Shown piece after piece: positions 8,647-16,307 of a DNA stretch of 64,000 nucleotides (the first letter of the stretch is position 1; each line of letters starts with the position of its first letter). Location of the stretch: the NCBI GenBank assembly GCA_900450595.1, contig UGGS01000001.1:1612001-1676000 (forward strand). Reading direction: 5' to 3'. Position numbers and translations under genes: made by a program. The notes beneath the pieces were generated by a model. The model did not search any database, was not told where the DNA came from, and was given only the letters and a program-made list of their open reading frames with translations. This DNA is from [Flavobacterium] thermophilum. GTDB lineage: Bacteria > Bacillota > Bacilli > Bacillales > Anoxybacillaceae.

Positions 8647-8850
8647 GTTCTCCTCTCCCTTTCTCCGGCAGGCCGAACCCGGCGGACAGCAAAGCTCCGG
8701 CTGTCTGGATGATCCAGCGCAATCCAGAGGGAGGCTGTGCCGTTCCCGCCCCAGGCGCGCTTTTTCCACCCGCCCGCTTTGAAATCGACGATAAGGGTGG
8801 CCAGCTTCCCGTTCGCGGCATCATAAAACGGCCAGCCGGCCACCGCCTCT

Positions 8851-9027
8851 CTAGCGCAACATTTGCGACACAACCGCGTTGCGCACCGCCGGAATGTTGA
8901 GCGCAAAGCGAACAAGCTGCTTTCGCAGCGGCGGAATGCGCAACGCCCAGTCAGCCATTCGGTAACGATAACGATAGGCGAGCCATCCGGCTGCGACCGC
9001 CAACAGCGAGTACGACCATTTGTTCAT
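8851..9027 (-). CDS. small basic protein at the yqgO position
   Basis: 58 aa. A short N-terminal hydrophobic stretch is followed by a strongly basic segment rich in Arg (YRYRYRMADW, RIPPLRKQ). GGGGG 7 nt upstream fixes the ATG. Size and position match B. subtilis yqgO, of unknown function; the homology is inferred from place rather than motif. About 200 bp without a recognisable gene separate it from gluP downstream. Confidence 0.6.
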   Translation of the reverse strand: MNKWSYSLLAVAAGWLAYRYRYRMADWALRIPPLRKQLVRFALNIPAVRNAVVSQMLR

Positions 9028-9102
9028 TGGTGTTCCCCCTTCATCATATGACATGCTCGTTATTCTTTTTCCCTTTTTCCCCTTAATTATGAAGCAGACG
9101 GC

Positions 9103-9879
9103 CTAACGCCCCAGCACAAGGGCAGCGGCAAGCACCGCACCGGCAGCCGACAAGACGTTGACGGCATCGTTGTCAAGCCAGCGCCATCCTTTCACCTGAA
9201 CGGTCATCCGCCCGCAATGCTGTTTTCGCTCGGTGGCGATCCCGCATACCGGACAGCGGTAAACGGTCTGCCAGGCGGCGCCAAGCCATGTATCCAGCCA
9301 GCTGCCAAACCAGCCGAACAGTGCAAGGGGGAGCCACGGTGCAGCGGGAAGGAGCAACGCGCCGCTGGCGGCGATGAACAGCGCCCCAGCAAGGGAAGCG
9401 GCCGTGCCAAGGAGCGTCACCGCTCCGGAAGTGCCGGCCTCGACCGGCTGAAAACTCGGCCATGTCCGCGGCGGACGCCGGCTCAAGGCACCGATTTCCG
9501 ACGCCCATGTATCGGCGTTCGCCGCCGCGACCGCGACGACGAACAGCTCGTTCCAAACCGGGTCAGGGAGCAGCGCCGCCAGCAGTCCGAGCGCAGCCGG
9601 CACTCCACCGTTGGCCAGCACTTGGACCGCATCGCGCCGCCCCCCTTTTGCCACTTTTTCGGCGAGTTTCTCCTTTTTCCGCCTCCCGATATGGCTGAAA
9701 AAGCTGGAGCTGGCAAAAAATAATCCCAGCAACCATAGCCCGCTCCATGAAAAACCATACCCAACCAAGGCGCCGACAACAACGGTCGCCGCCGCTCCCG
9801 AGGCGGACAGCAAGCGCAGCAGCCACCCGCCGCCGGCTGCGATGGCGGATGCAGCAATATACGCCCATTCACCGCTCAC
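9103..9879 (-). CDS. DUF92 family integral membrane protein
   Basis: 258 aa, six or so membrane segments. The conserved DUF92 phrases ANGGVPA, AANADTWASEIG, GTSGAVTLLGT and DNDAVNVLS are all present. The family includes plant VTE6 (phytyl-phosphate kinase), but bacterial members are uncharacterised; a polyprenyl-phosphate or CTP-linked activity is only a possibility. A short cysteine pair (CPVCG) lies in a cytoplasmic loop near residue 210. The start overlaps the end of the 5-formyl-THF cyclo-ligase gene by 11 bases, so the two are co-translated. Confidence 0.82.
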   Translation of the reverse strand: MSGEWAYIAASAIAAGGGWLLRLLSASGAAATVVVGALVGYGFSWSGLWLLGLFFASSSFFSHIGRRKKEKLAEKVAKGGRRDAVQVLANGGVPAALGLLAALLPDPVWNELFVVAVAAANADTWASEIGALSRRPPRTWPSFQPVEAGTSGAVTLLGTAASLAGALFIAASGALLLPAAPWLPLALFGWFGSWLDTWLGAAWQTVYRCPVCGIATERKQHCGRMTVQVKGWRWLDNDAVNVLSAAGAVLAAALVLGR

Positions 9880-10438
9880 AGCGAATGACCCCTTTATCGG
9901 TAATAATGAACTCTACCGGCACGTCATGTTCTTCTGCTGGGATGTCGTCCACCACTTGAAACGAATAGGCAAGCGCCGCCGTCACTGCCGCCGCCCCCGG
10001 CAAGTACCGGTCATAATACCCGCCGCCGTAGCCGATCCGAAAGCCATTTTTGGCAAAACACACTCCTGGAACAATAATGAGATCAAACTCCTCGCGATCC
10101 ATCGCCGTCGTTTGTTCCTCGATCGGCTCAAGCAGCCCGGCATACGCCTCTTCAAGCTGGGCAAACGACACGATCCGCCGAAACGTCATCGTTTTCGCCG
10201 CTGGGTCGCATTTTGGCACGCCGACTTTTTTTCCTTCCCTCCAAGCTTGTTCAATGATCGGCGCCGTATCCACTTCCGTCTCCCGCGCCACCGTGATGGC
10301 GATCGCCCGGGCTTGTTTCCACGGCGTCCATTGATATAAATAACCGGCAATTTGCCGGTCGCAAACTCGTTTTTCAGCCGCCGGAAGCTGCCGAAGCCGG
10401 CTGAGCATATGACGGCGCAGTTCCCGTTTGCGGTCCAT
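9869..10438 (-). CDS. yqgN: 5-formyltetrahydrofolate cyclo-ligase
   Basis: 189 aa, usual family length. It converts 5-formyl-THF with ATP to 5,10-methenyl-THF, returning a stored or inhibitory folate to the active pool. The signature GYGGGYYDR near residue 135 and an N-terminal basic region (RKRELRRH) that binds nucleotide and folate are present. GGGGAG precedes the ATG. It follows rpmG in the same direction beyond a terminator and overlaps the DUF92 gene. Confident. Confidence 0.93.
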   Translation of the reverse strand: MDRKRELRRHMLSRLRQLPAAEKRVCDRQIAGYLYQWTPWKQARAIAITVARETEVDTAPIIEQAWREGKKVGVPKCDPAAKTMTFRRIVSFAQLEEAYAGLLEPIEEQTTAMDREEFDLIIVPGVCFAKNGFRIGYGGGYYDRYLPGAAAVTAALAYSFQVVDDIPAEEHDVPVEFIITDKGVIRCER

Positions 10439-10462
10439 CGTCGCTCCCCTCTCTGCCCGAAA

Positions 10463-10497
10463 GATAAAAAAGCAGCAGGAATGGCGTTCCTACTGCT
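10463..10497 (-). terminator. terminator after rpmG
   Basis: AGCAGTAGGAA / TTCCTGCTGCT hairpin beginning at the rpmG stop codon and followed by TTTTTTAT on the minus strand. It separates rpmG from the folate cyclo-ligase gene. Confidence 0.9.
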
Positions 10498-10646
10498 TAC
10501 TTCGTTTCGCGGTGCAACGTAACTTTGCGGTCCCGCGGGCAATATTTTTTCAGTTCAAGACGTTCCGGGTTGTTGCGTTTATTTTTGGACGTAATATAGT
10601 TGCGTTCGCCGCATTCTGTGCATGCCAGTGTAATGTTTACACGCAT
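10497..10646 (-). CDS. rpmG: 50S ribosomal protein L33
   Basis: 49 aa, canonical length, ending KVTLHRETK. The N-terminal zinc-ribbon pair is intact (CTEC), but the C-terminal pair is reduced to one cysteine (CPRD, where zinc-binding L33 has CxxC). The protein therefore stands between the zinc-binding (C+) and zinc-free (C-) types. GGAGGG 8 nt upstream supports the ATG. It corresponds in position to B. subtilis rpmGA. Identity is secure; whether it still binds zinc is open. Confidence 0.95.
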   Translation of the reverse strand: MRVNITLACTECGERNYITSKNKRNNPERLELKKYCPRDRKVTLHRETK

Positions 10647-10812
10647 CCTTTTTCCCTCCAAACGTGCTTTATATAATCAGACCTTTCTATGATAGCATTT
10701 TTCTGCGACGATTTCCACCTCTAAATTTCATTTCCCTTCATTTTATCTTTTTCCACAAGACCGGCCACAAATAGAACACGATATGATATAGTGAAAAGAG
10801 GAGGGATTCGTG

Positions 10813-11154
10813 ATGGTGGAATACATGATCATCGCCTTGGCGGCCTTATCGATTCTGTTGCTTGTCCTTTCCTTTTTCGCCAAAGACGAATGGAAGCCGC
10901 TCGAAGAACAAATTGATCAGCTGGCTGTCTCGTTGGCGCAAGAAACGTATCAAATGAAAAAACGGCTGCAAGTCATCGAGGAGGAACTGCTCATCCCTGA
11001 GCGCCGGCGCCCGCCCCGCCGCGGTCCTTTTTCCGACACCGAGCGGCGCATCTTCTTTTTGCATAAACAAGGATTCCCGCTCGAAGAGATTGCGCAAGAG
11101 ACCGGTTTGACGGTTGCCGAGGTCGAGCGGACCGTGAGGAGATTGCTGCGATGA
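10813..11154 (+). CDS. membrane-anchored helix-turn-helix protein (YqzD position)
   Basis: 113 aa. It has one N-terminal membrane helix (about 4-20), a charged coiled segment (about 25-60), a proline/arginine linker, and a C-terminal helix-turn-helix of the sigma-region-4 or resolvase sort (FPLEEIAQETGLTVAEVERTVRRLL). The position beside phoU/pst corresponds to yqzD of B. subtilis. The function is unknown; DNA binding at the membrane is inferred from the domain order. A strong GAGGAGGG site favours the ATG over a GTG one codon earlier. It overlaps the next gene as ATGA. Confidence 0.7.
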   Translation: MVEYMIIALAALSILLLVLSFFAKDEWKPLEEQIDQLAVSLAQETYQMKKRLQVIEEELLIPERRRPPRRGPFSDTERRIFFLHKQGFPLEEIAQETGLTVAEVERTVRRLLR

Positions 11155-11585
11155 AGAAACGGACGATGCGCGCCTTTGCTCTCGGCCTGCTTGTTGCCAC
11201 GTCATTCATCGGTGTCTCGTATTATCATTCCGCCCCCGATGCGCCGACGGAAGCGGAAGTGCAAGCGTTTCTCGAACAACGCGGGCTTGTTGCCATTGCG
11301 AAAAGCGAATACGATCAACTTCGCCGCGGCCGGCAAACGTCGGCTGAACAGCCGGCTGCGCGACCGGCGAAAACAGTATACATATACCGCCTTGTCATCC
11401 AAAAAGGCGACACTCCGGAAACGTTCGCCAAAGAGCTTGAGGATGCCGGCATTATTCAAAGCGCTCGCACGTTTCGCGAGTATTTGCAACAGCACGGGCT
11501 GACGCGCTCGATCCGCCCCGGCGCCTATAACGTGCGAAGCGATATGGATTATGCGGCGATCAGCCGCTTGATTGCTAAACCATAA
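11151..11585 (+). CDS. membrane-anchored protein with MltG-type LysM-like domain (YqzC position)
   Basis: 144 aa. It has a basic N-terminus and one membrane helix (about 8-24), then an extracellular part. Residues about 78-142 resemble the N-terminal LysM-like subdomain of the endolytic transglycosylase MltG/YceG (pattern IQKGDTPETFAKEL, then a GAYNVRSDM-like turn). The MltG catalytic domain is absent, so it may bind but not cut peptidoglycan. Translation is coupled to the upstream gene through an ATGA overlap. By position it is yqzC-like; function unknown. Confidence 0.65.
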   Translation: MKKRTMRAFALGLLVATSFIGVSYYHSAPDAPTEAEVQAFLEQRGLVAIAKSEYDQLRRGRQTSAEQPAARPAKTVYIYRLVIQKGDTPETFAKELEDAGIIQSARTFREYLQQHGLTRSIRPGAYNVRSDMDYAAISRLIAKP

Positions 11586-11588
11586 CGG

Positions 11589-11628
11589 AAAGAAGGAGGC
11601 AAATGATGAAAAGACTGCCTCCTTCTTT
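11589..11628. terminator. bidirectional terminator between yqzC-like gene and phoU
   Basis: AAAGAAGGAGGCA and TGCCTCCTTCTTT form a 13-bp perfect stem with a 14-nt loop, flanked by A- and T-rich sequence, between two convergent genes. Confidence 0.8.
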
Positions 11629-11637
11629 GTATTTGCA

Positions 11638-12291
11638 TCAATCATTCAAATCATAATGCTTCCCTTTGACGAGATAAAGGAGATGCTCGGCGATGTTGGT
11701 CGCATGATCCGCCGTCCGTTCAATATACCGGGCGACGAGAGCCAGCACGTTCATTTGCGCCAGCGCCTCTTTATCTGTTTTCTCCATCTCAAGCAGCGCT
11801 CTCATCATCTCCCCGTACCGCTCGTCAACCTGACGATCCATATCGGCAATTTGTGCAGCCAGCGATGCATCTTCCCGATCGTACGCCGTCATAGCCGCCG
11901 ATACCATGTCTGCCGCCAATTGGTGCATCGACACTAGCGGGCGGATGTCGATGATGAACGGCTCGCCGCCGATGCGGATGCACGCCTTGGCGACATTAAC
12001 GGCAAAATCGGCGATCCGCTCGATATCGCTCGCGATTTTGATCGCGGCGATGATGCGGCGCAAGTCGGTCGCGACCGGCTGCTGTTTCGCAATGAGCCAC
12101 AACGCAAAGTCGTTCACTTCTTCTTCGAGCTTGTCAATCGAGCCGTCTCCGTCAATGACGGCCATCGCCAAATGTTTGTTTTGTGTTTGAAACGCGTCAA
12201 TCGCCTGTTGCAATGCCACTTCTGTTAACCGCCCCATCTCAACCAGCTTGTTGTGCAGCGCTCGCAAGTCATCAGCAAACGTTTCACGCAT
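11638..12291 (-). CDS. phoU: phosphate transport regulator PhoU
   Basis: 217 aa, two three-helix PhoU repeats. Each has the metal-cluster motif ExxxD: IERIADFAVNV in the first and IERTADHATNIAE in the second. PhoU dampens phosphate uptake by PstSCAB and links it to the PhoR/PhoP sensor system. It is the last gene of the pst operon, about 25 bp after pstB. The ribosome-binding site is not ideal: GGGAGG lies 12 nt upstream and another G run abuts the ATG. B. subtilis lacks a phoU at this site; here it is intact. Confidence 0.93.
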   Translation of the reverse strand: MRETFADDLRALHNKLVEMGRLTEVALQQAIDAFQTQNKHLAMAVIDGDGSIDKLEEEVNDFALWLIAKQQPVATDLRRIIAAIKIASDIERIADFAVNVAKACIRIGGEPFIIDIRPLVSMHQLAADMVSAAMTAYDREDASLAAQIADMDRQVDERYGEMMRALLEMEKTDKEALAQMNVLALVARYIERTADHATNIAEHLLYLVKGKHYDLND

Positions 12292-12315
12292 CCCCCTGCT
12301 CGCCTCCCTTGTTTT

Positions 12316-13158
12316 TTATCCGAAACGGCCGGTAATGTAGTCTTCTGTACGCTGGTCGGCCGGATTGGAAAACAGCTTGTTCGTCTCTGCGTATTCAATC
12401 ACTTCTCCGTTCAAGAAAAACGCTGTTTTGTCCGAAATGCGGGCCGCTTGCTGCATGTTATGGGTCACGATAATGATGCTGTATTGTTTTTTCAATTCTT
12501 GAATAAGTTCCTCGATTTTCAACGTGGAAATCGGATCGAGCGCCGACGTCGGTTCATCCATTAAAATAACGTCCGGCTCAATCGCCAAACAGCGGGCGAT
12601 GCACAATCGCTGCTGCTGTCCGCCTGATAACCCGTAGGCATGATCGTGCAGCCGATCTTTTACCTCATCCCAAAGCGCCGCCCCGCGCAAACTTTTTTCG
12701 ACAATTTCGTCGAGCACTTTTTTATTGCGGATGCCATGAATGCGGGGACCGTAAGCAATATTGTCGTAAATCGATTTCGGGAACGGGTTCGGCTTTTGAA
12801 ACACCATGCCGACTTGTGTCCGCAATTGTTCAACCGGATAGGAAGGGTCAAAAATGTTGCGCCCGCGGTAGACGAGCTGGCCGGCAATGCGGACGTTCGG
12901 CACGAGCTCGACCATTCGGTTCAACGTTTTAATATAGGTCGATTTTCCACATCCTGACGGCCCGATAATTGCCGTCACCTCATTTTCATAAATTGTTAAA
13001 TGAATGTGCTTCAGCGCATGATGTTCACCATACCATAAGTTTAAATCTGTTGTCTCGTACACAACGCCTTTTGTTGCAACATCTTCGACCGCCGGCGTTG
13101 CCGCAGACGGTTCGACCAACGGTGAGAGTTTTGTTTTCTTTGTTTTTGTTGCCATCAT
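12316..13158 (-). CDS. pstB: phosphate ABC transporter ATP-binding protein PstB
   Basis: 280 aa. Walker [10 protein letters not shown] at 66-74, ABC signature LSGGQQQR at 177-184 and Walker B VILMDE at 197-202. A Thr/Lys-rich N-terminal extension of about 30 residues precedes the conserved core. It drives phosphate import with PstC and PstA. B. subtilis has two pstB copies; only one is present here. AAGGAG lies 9 nt before the ATG. Confidence 0.95.
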   Translation of the reverse strand: MMATKTKKTKLSPLVEPSAATPAVEDVATKGVVYETTDLNLWYGEHHALKHIHLTIYENEVTAIIGPSGCGKSTYIKTLNRMVELVPNVRIAGQLVYRGRNIFDPSYPVEQLRTQVGMVFQKPNPFPKSIYDNIAYGPRIHGIRNKKVLDEIVEKSLRGAALWDEVKDRLHDHAYGLSGGQQQRLCIARCLAIEPDVILMDEPTSALDPISTLKIEELIQELKKQYSIIIVTHNMQQAARISDKTAFFLNGEVIEYAETNKLFSNPADQRTEDYITGRFG

Positions 13159-13197
13159 CTGATTGGTCTCCTTTCGCTCTTCCCCGAAATTTTTGCG

Positions 13198-14079
13198 TTA
13201 AAACCGCTTTTGAAACTTGTTGCGAATCAATACCGCGACCGAATTCATCAAAATTAAAAAGACGAGCAGGACGACAATCCCGGCAGCCGCTACATGCTGA
13301 AACTCCTCTTGCGGCCGCCCTGTCCAGTTGTAAATTTGCAACGGCATAGCGGTAAACGTATCAAGTACGCTGCCCGGCAGGTAGGCGATAAACGTCGGGA
13401 TGCCGAGCACCACAAGCGGAGCTGTCTCCCCAATAGCGCGGGAAAACGCCAAAATGGCCCCCGTCAGCATTCCCGGCAGCGCCGCCGGCAACACCACCCG
13501 ACAAATCGTTTGCCATTTCGTCGCCCCCATGGCATACGACGCTTCCCGCAACTGCTGAGGAACCGCACGAATCGCTTCTTGGGCCGCGACGACGACCACT
13601 GGAAGAACGAGCAAGCTCATCGTCAACCCGGCCGCCAAGACACTGCGCCCAAGCCCAAGCTCACGGACAAAAACCGTAAGCCCCAGCAGGCCAAACACGA
13701 TCGACGGCACGCCGGCCAGATTGGAAATATTCGTTTGAATCAACGCGGTGAAACGGTTTTTGCGCGCGTATTCTTCCAAATAAATGGCCGTCCCAACCCC
13801 CAAAATAAACGAAACCGGTGCGACAATCATCATCAGCCAAAGGGAGCCAACCAGTCCGGATTTAATCCCAGCTTCCTCCGGACGGCGCGAAGGAAAGCTG
13901 TTTAAGAAATCACCATCGAGCCAGCCGATCGCCTGCATGATGACACGGGATAATAATAATGCGAGAACAATGAGTCCAAAAATCGTAGCAGCAAAAAAAA
14001 TGGCTTGCAAGACGGCGTTTTGCACCAGCCTTCCTTTCATTCGTCTCCAAACGAGCGGTTTGTCCAATTTGTTTTCCAT
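13198..14079 (-). CDS. pstA: phosphate ABC transporter permease PstA
   Basis: 293 aa, six membrane segments. The permease coupling loop (EAA-type) is MGATKWQTICRVVLPAALPGM. PstA pairs with PstC to form the channel through the cytoplasmic membrane. It lies 4 bp downstream of pstC and 39 bp upstream of pstB, fitting one transcript. Confidence 0.95.
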   Translation of the reverse strand: MENKLDKPLVWRRMKGRLVQNAVLQAIFFAATIFGLIVLALLLSRVIMQAIGWLDGDFLNSFPSRRPEEAGIKSGLVGSLWLMMIVAPVSFILGVGTAIYLEEYARKNRFTALIQTNISNLAGVPSIVFGLLGLTVFVRELGLGRSVLAAGLTMSLLVLPVVVVAAQEAIRAVPQQLREASYAMGATKWQTICRVVLPAALPGMLTGAILAFSRAIGETAPLVVLGIPTFIAYLPGSVLDTFTAMPLQIYNWTGRPQEEFQHVAAAGIVVLLVFLILMNSVAVLIRNKFQKRF

Positions 14080-14083
14080 GTGT

Positions 14084-15037
14084 TCAATACTCCTCCCTCA
14101 ATCGGCGGGAAATGTATTGCGCCAATATATTCATCAGCAGCGTGAAAATAAAGAGCGTCATCCCGACAGCGTAAATGCTGTAATAAATCGTCGTCCCATA
14201 GCCGGCGTCGCCGGTTGTCACCTGGACGATGTAAGCGGTCAATGTTTGAATCGATTTCGTAACATCAAACGTAAACTCCGGCGATGATCCGCCAGCCACC
14301 GCGACGATCATCGTTTCACCGACCGCCCGGGAAATGCCTAAAATAAATGAGGCAATCACTCCGGAAGCGGCGGCAGGAAGCACGACCTTAAGCGCTACTT
14401 CAAACTTTGTCGCGCCAAGGGCCAAGGCGCCTTCGCGAATGGAGTTTGGCACTGCGCTCATCGCGTCTTCTGACAGCGAGGCGATCATCGGAATGATCAT
14501 AATCCCCATGACGAGCCCCGGGCTGAGCGCATTAAAAATCTCTAGATCCGGGATGACCTTTTGCAATAACGGCGTCACGATCGTCAACGCAAAAAACCCG
14601 TACACGATCGTCGGAATGCCGGCAAGCACTTCGAGCGCCGGCTTGATGATTCGGCGCGTCCGCTCCGACGCATACTCGCTCAAGTAAATGGCCGAAGCGA
14701 GCCCAATCGGAATAGCCAAAAGCATAGCGATACCGGTCGTCAGCAGCGTGCCGGTCACAAGCGGAGCGACTCCGAACGATCCGTGTTCCTCATTCCACGG
14801 AAGCCACTCTTTGCTTGTGACAAACTCAACAATCGATACACGGCGGAAAAATTCGATCGTCTCAAAAAGAAGGGTAAACAAAATGCCGAGCATTACGAGC
14901 ACGGAGAGTGCCGCCAATGTAAAAAGGAACTTCGGCGCGAGCTTTTCCATCCTTTTCGTCCAATGTTGCCGCGCTTGGTTTTCAACGATCATCTCCCGCA
15001 CCGAGAACTGCTGTTCTTTCTTCGTTGGAACCCCCAT
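14084..15037 (-). CDS. pstC: phosphate ABC transporter permease PstC
   Basis: 317 aa, six membrane segments with a long periplasm-side loop after the first. The EAA loop is ALGATKFEVALKVVLPAA. The start is the ATG at MGVPTKKEQ, 10 nt after AAAGGAG; a TTG ten codons upstream would include the ribosome-binding site in the coding region. A hairpin lies between it and pstS. Confident. Confidence 0.94.
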   Translation of the reverse strand: MGVPTKKEQQFSVREMIVENQARQHWTKRMEKLAPKFLFTLAALSVLVMLGILFTLLFETIEFFRRVSIVEFVTSKEWLPWNEEHGSFGVAPLVTGTLLTTGIAMLLAIPIGLASAIYLSEYASERTRRIIKPALEVLAGIPTIVYGFFALTIVTPLLQKVIPDLEIFNALSPGLVMGIMIIPMIASLSEDAMSAVPNSIREGALALGATKFEVALKVVLPAAASGVIASFILGISRAVGETMIVAVAGGSSPEFTFDVTKSIQTLTAYIVQVTTGDAGYGTTIYYSIYAVGMTLFIFTLLMNILAQYISRRLREEY

Positions 15038-15080
15038 AAAACGAAAACTCCTTTCCGACTTATCCAACCGCAGTCACAAG

Positions 15081-15114
15081 TCTAGGCCGACAGACATCCC
15101 TTGTCGCCGGCCTA
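15081..15114 (-). promoter_or_regulatory. intercistronic stem-loop between pstS and pstC
   Basis: TAGGCCG...CGACA pairs with TGTC..CGGCCTA, giving a strong GC-rich stem with a small loop, not followed by a U run. Such a structure commonly stabilises the upstream mRNA or partly terminates, so that the binding protein is made in excess over the permeases. The role here is inferred. Confidence 0.65.
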
Positions 15115-15121
15115 ACGAAAC

Positions 15122-16087
15122 CTATTTCAATCCTTCCAATGTTTCAAGCTGTTCTTTATACTTTTCCTCCGGCAGGCGGACGTAACCGACCTCTTCCGCC
15201 AAGTCCCCGGCTGTTTCCAGCAAAAACTCCATATAGTCATACACTTGCGGCTTTTCTTTCAACGATTTGACGTTCACATACGTAAACAGCGGCCGCGAAA
15301 GCGGGGTGTATTTCCCGGTTTCAATCGTCTCGTTTGTCGGCTCGACTGGCCCGTTGCCGCCATCGATCGGAACCACTTTCAGCTTATCTTTATTTTCCAA
15401 GTAATACGCATAACCGAAGTAGCCGATCGCATATTGATCCCCTTCAACCCCACGAACGAGGATATTGTCGTCTTCCGAAAGTTGAGCCGTTTTGACCAGT
15501 TCTTTTCCTTCCAGAATCACTTCATCAAAGTAGTCATATGTCCCAGAATCATGACCAGGCGAGAAAAACTTGATTTCCTCGTCCGGCCAGCCCGGACGGA
15601 TATCCGACCATTTTTTCACCGTGCCGTCTTCCGTCCACATTTTTTTCAACTCATCCACCGTCAAGTAATCAACCCAATCGTTTTCTTTATTGACCACAAC
15701 AGAAATACCGTCATAGGCAAGCTGAAACTCTTGGAACTCGATGCCGTTGTCGGCAGCTGCCTGTTTTTCTTCCTCTTTGATTGGACGAGAGGCGTTCGAA
15801 AAATCGGTTTCCCCTTTCGTGAACTTCTCAAATCCCCCTCCCGTTCCAGAAGCACCGACGGAAACTTTGACGTTTGGCTGTTCCATCATATATTCTTCAG
15901 CAGCTGCTTCCGCAATTGGATATACCGTCGAGGAACCGTCCATGATCACTTCACCGGACAGCTCTTTCGTTGCGGATCCACTGTCCGCCTCGTTTTCCTG
16001 CGCTCCATTTCCTCCTCCACAGGCGGCAGCAATCATCATTGTTCCGCCAAGCAAACTCGACAACATCAGCCGTTTCCATTTGCTCAT
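15122..16087 (-). CDS. pstS: phosphate-binding lipoprotein PstS
   Basis: 321 aa. A basic N-terminus, hydrophobic stretch and lipobox IAAAC (cysteine about residue 23) direct lipid anchoring to the outer face of the membrane. The phosphate-binding segments [18 protein letters not shown] and [12 protein letters not shown] are characteristic of PstS. It is the first gene of pstSCAB-phoU, behind four PhoP hexamers. GGGGGAAAAGCG precedes the ATG. Confidence 0.95.
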   Translation of the reverse strand: MSKWKRLMLSSLLGGTMMIAAACGGGNGAQENEADSGSATKELSGEVIMDGSSTVYPIAEAAAEEYMMEQPNVKVSVGASGTGGGFEKFTKGETDFSNASRPIKEEEKQAAADNGIEFQEFQLAYDGISVVVNKENDWVDYLTVDELKKMWTEDGTVKKWSDIRPGWPDEEIKFFSPGHDSGTYDYFDEVILEGKELVKTAQLSEDDNILVRGVEGDQYAIGYFGYAYYLENKDKLKVVPIDGGNGPVEPTNETIETGKYTPLSRPLFTYVNVKSLKEKPQVYDYMEFLLETAGDLAEEVGYVRLPEEKYKEQLETLEGLK

Positions 16088-16143
16088 CGCTTTTCCCCCT
16101 GACTGTTTTCTTTTACATGTCCTAGTTTTTCCTTACATGCCCT

Positions 16144-16197
16144 ATCATAAATGGACGCTGTTAATAAGGTTTAAACAGAATGTTAAGATTGTGTAAA
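16144..16197 (-). promoter_or_regulatory. PhoP-dependent promoter of pstS (Pho box and -10)
   Basis: Reading on the minus strand, four hexamers TTTACA, TTAACA, TTTAAA and TTAACA (16197-16159) are each separated by exactly 5 nt, the arrangement bound by phosphorylated PhoP in Bacillus (consensus TT(A/C/T)A(C/T)A). A -10 box TATGAT follows at 16149-16144. No good -35 is present, as expected for an activator-dependent promoter. Confidence 0.9.
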
Positions 16198-16249
16198 CTC
16201 CAGATATCCAATATCCATTATTTTTCATCAATAGCTTCTCTTTCCGCTA

Positions 16250-16301
16250 AAAAATAAAAAGAGCTGATCCGACAAAAGGAGCTCTCCCTATCGAATCAGC
16301 T
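16250..16301 (-). terminator. terminator after pbpA
   Basis: GCTGATtCGA pairs with TCGgATCAGC across a GAGAGCTC-containing loop, followed by TTTTTATTTTTT on the minus strand. It prevents pbpA transcripts from running into the pst promoter. Confidence 0.85.
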
Positions 16302-16307
16302 TCAGCA

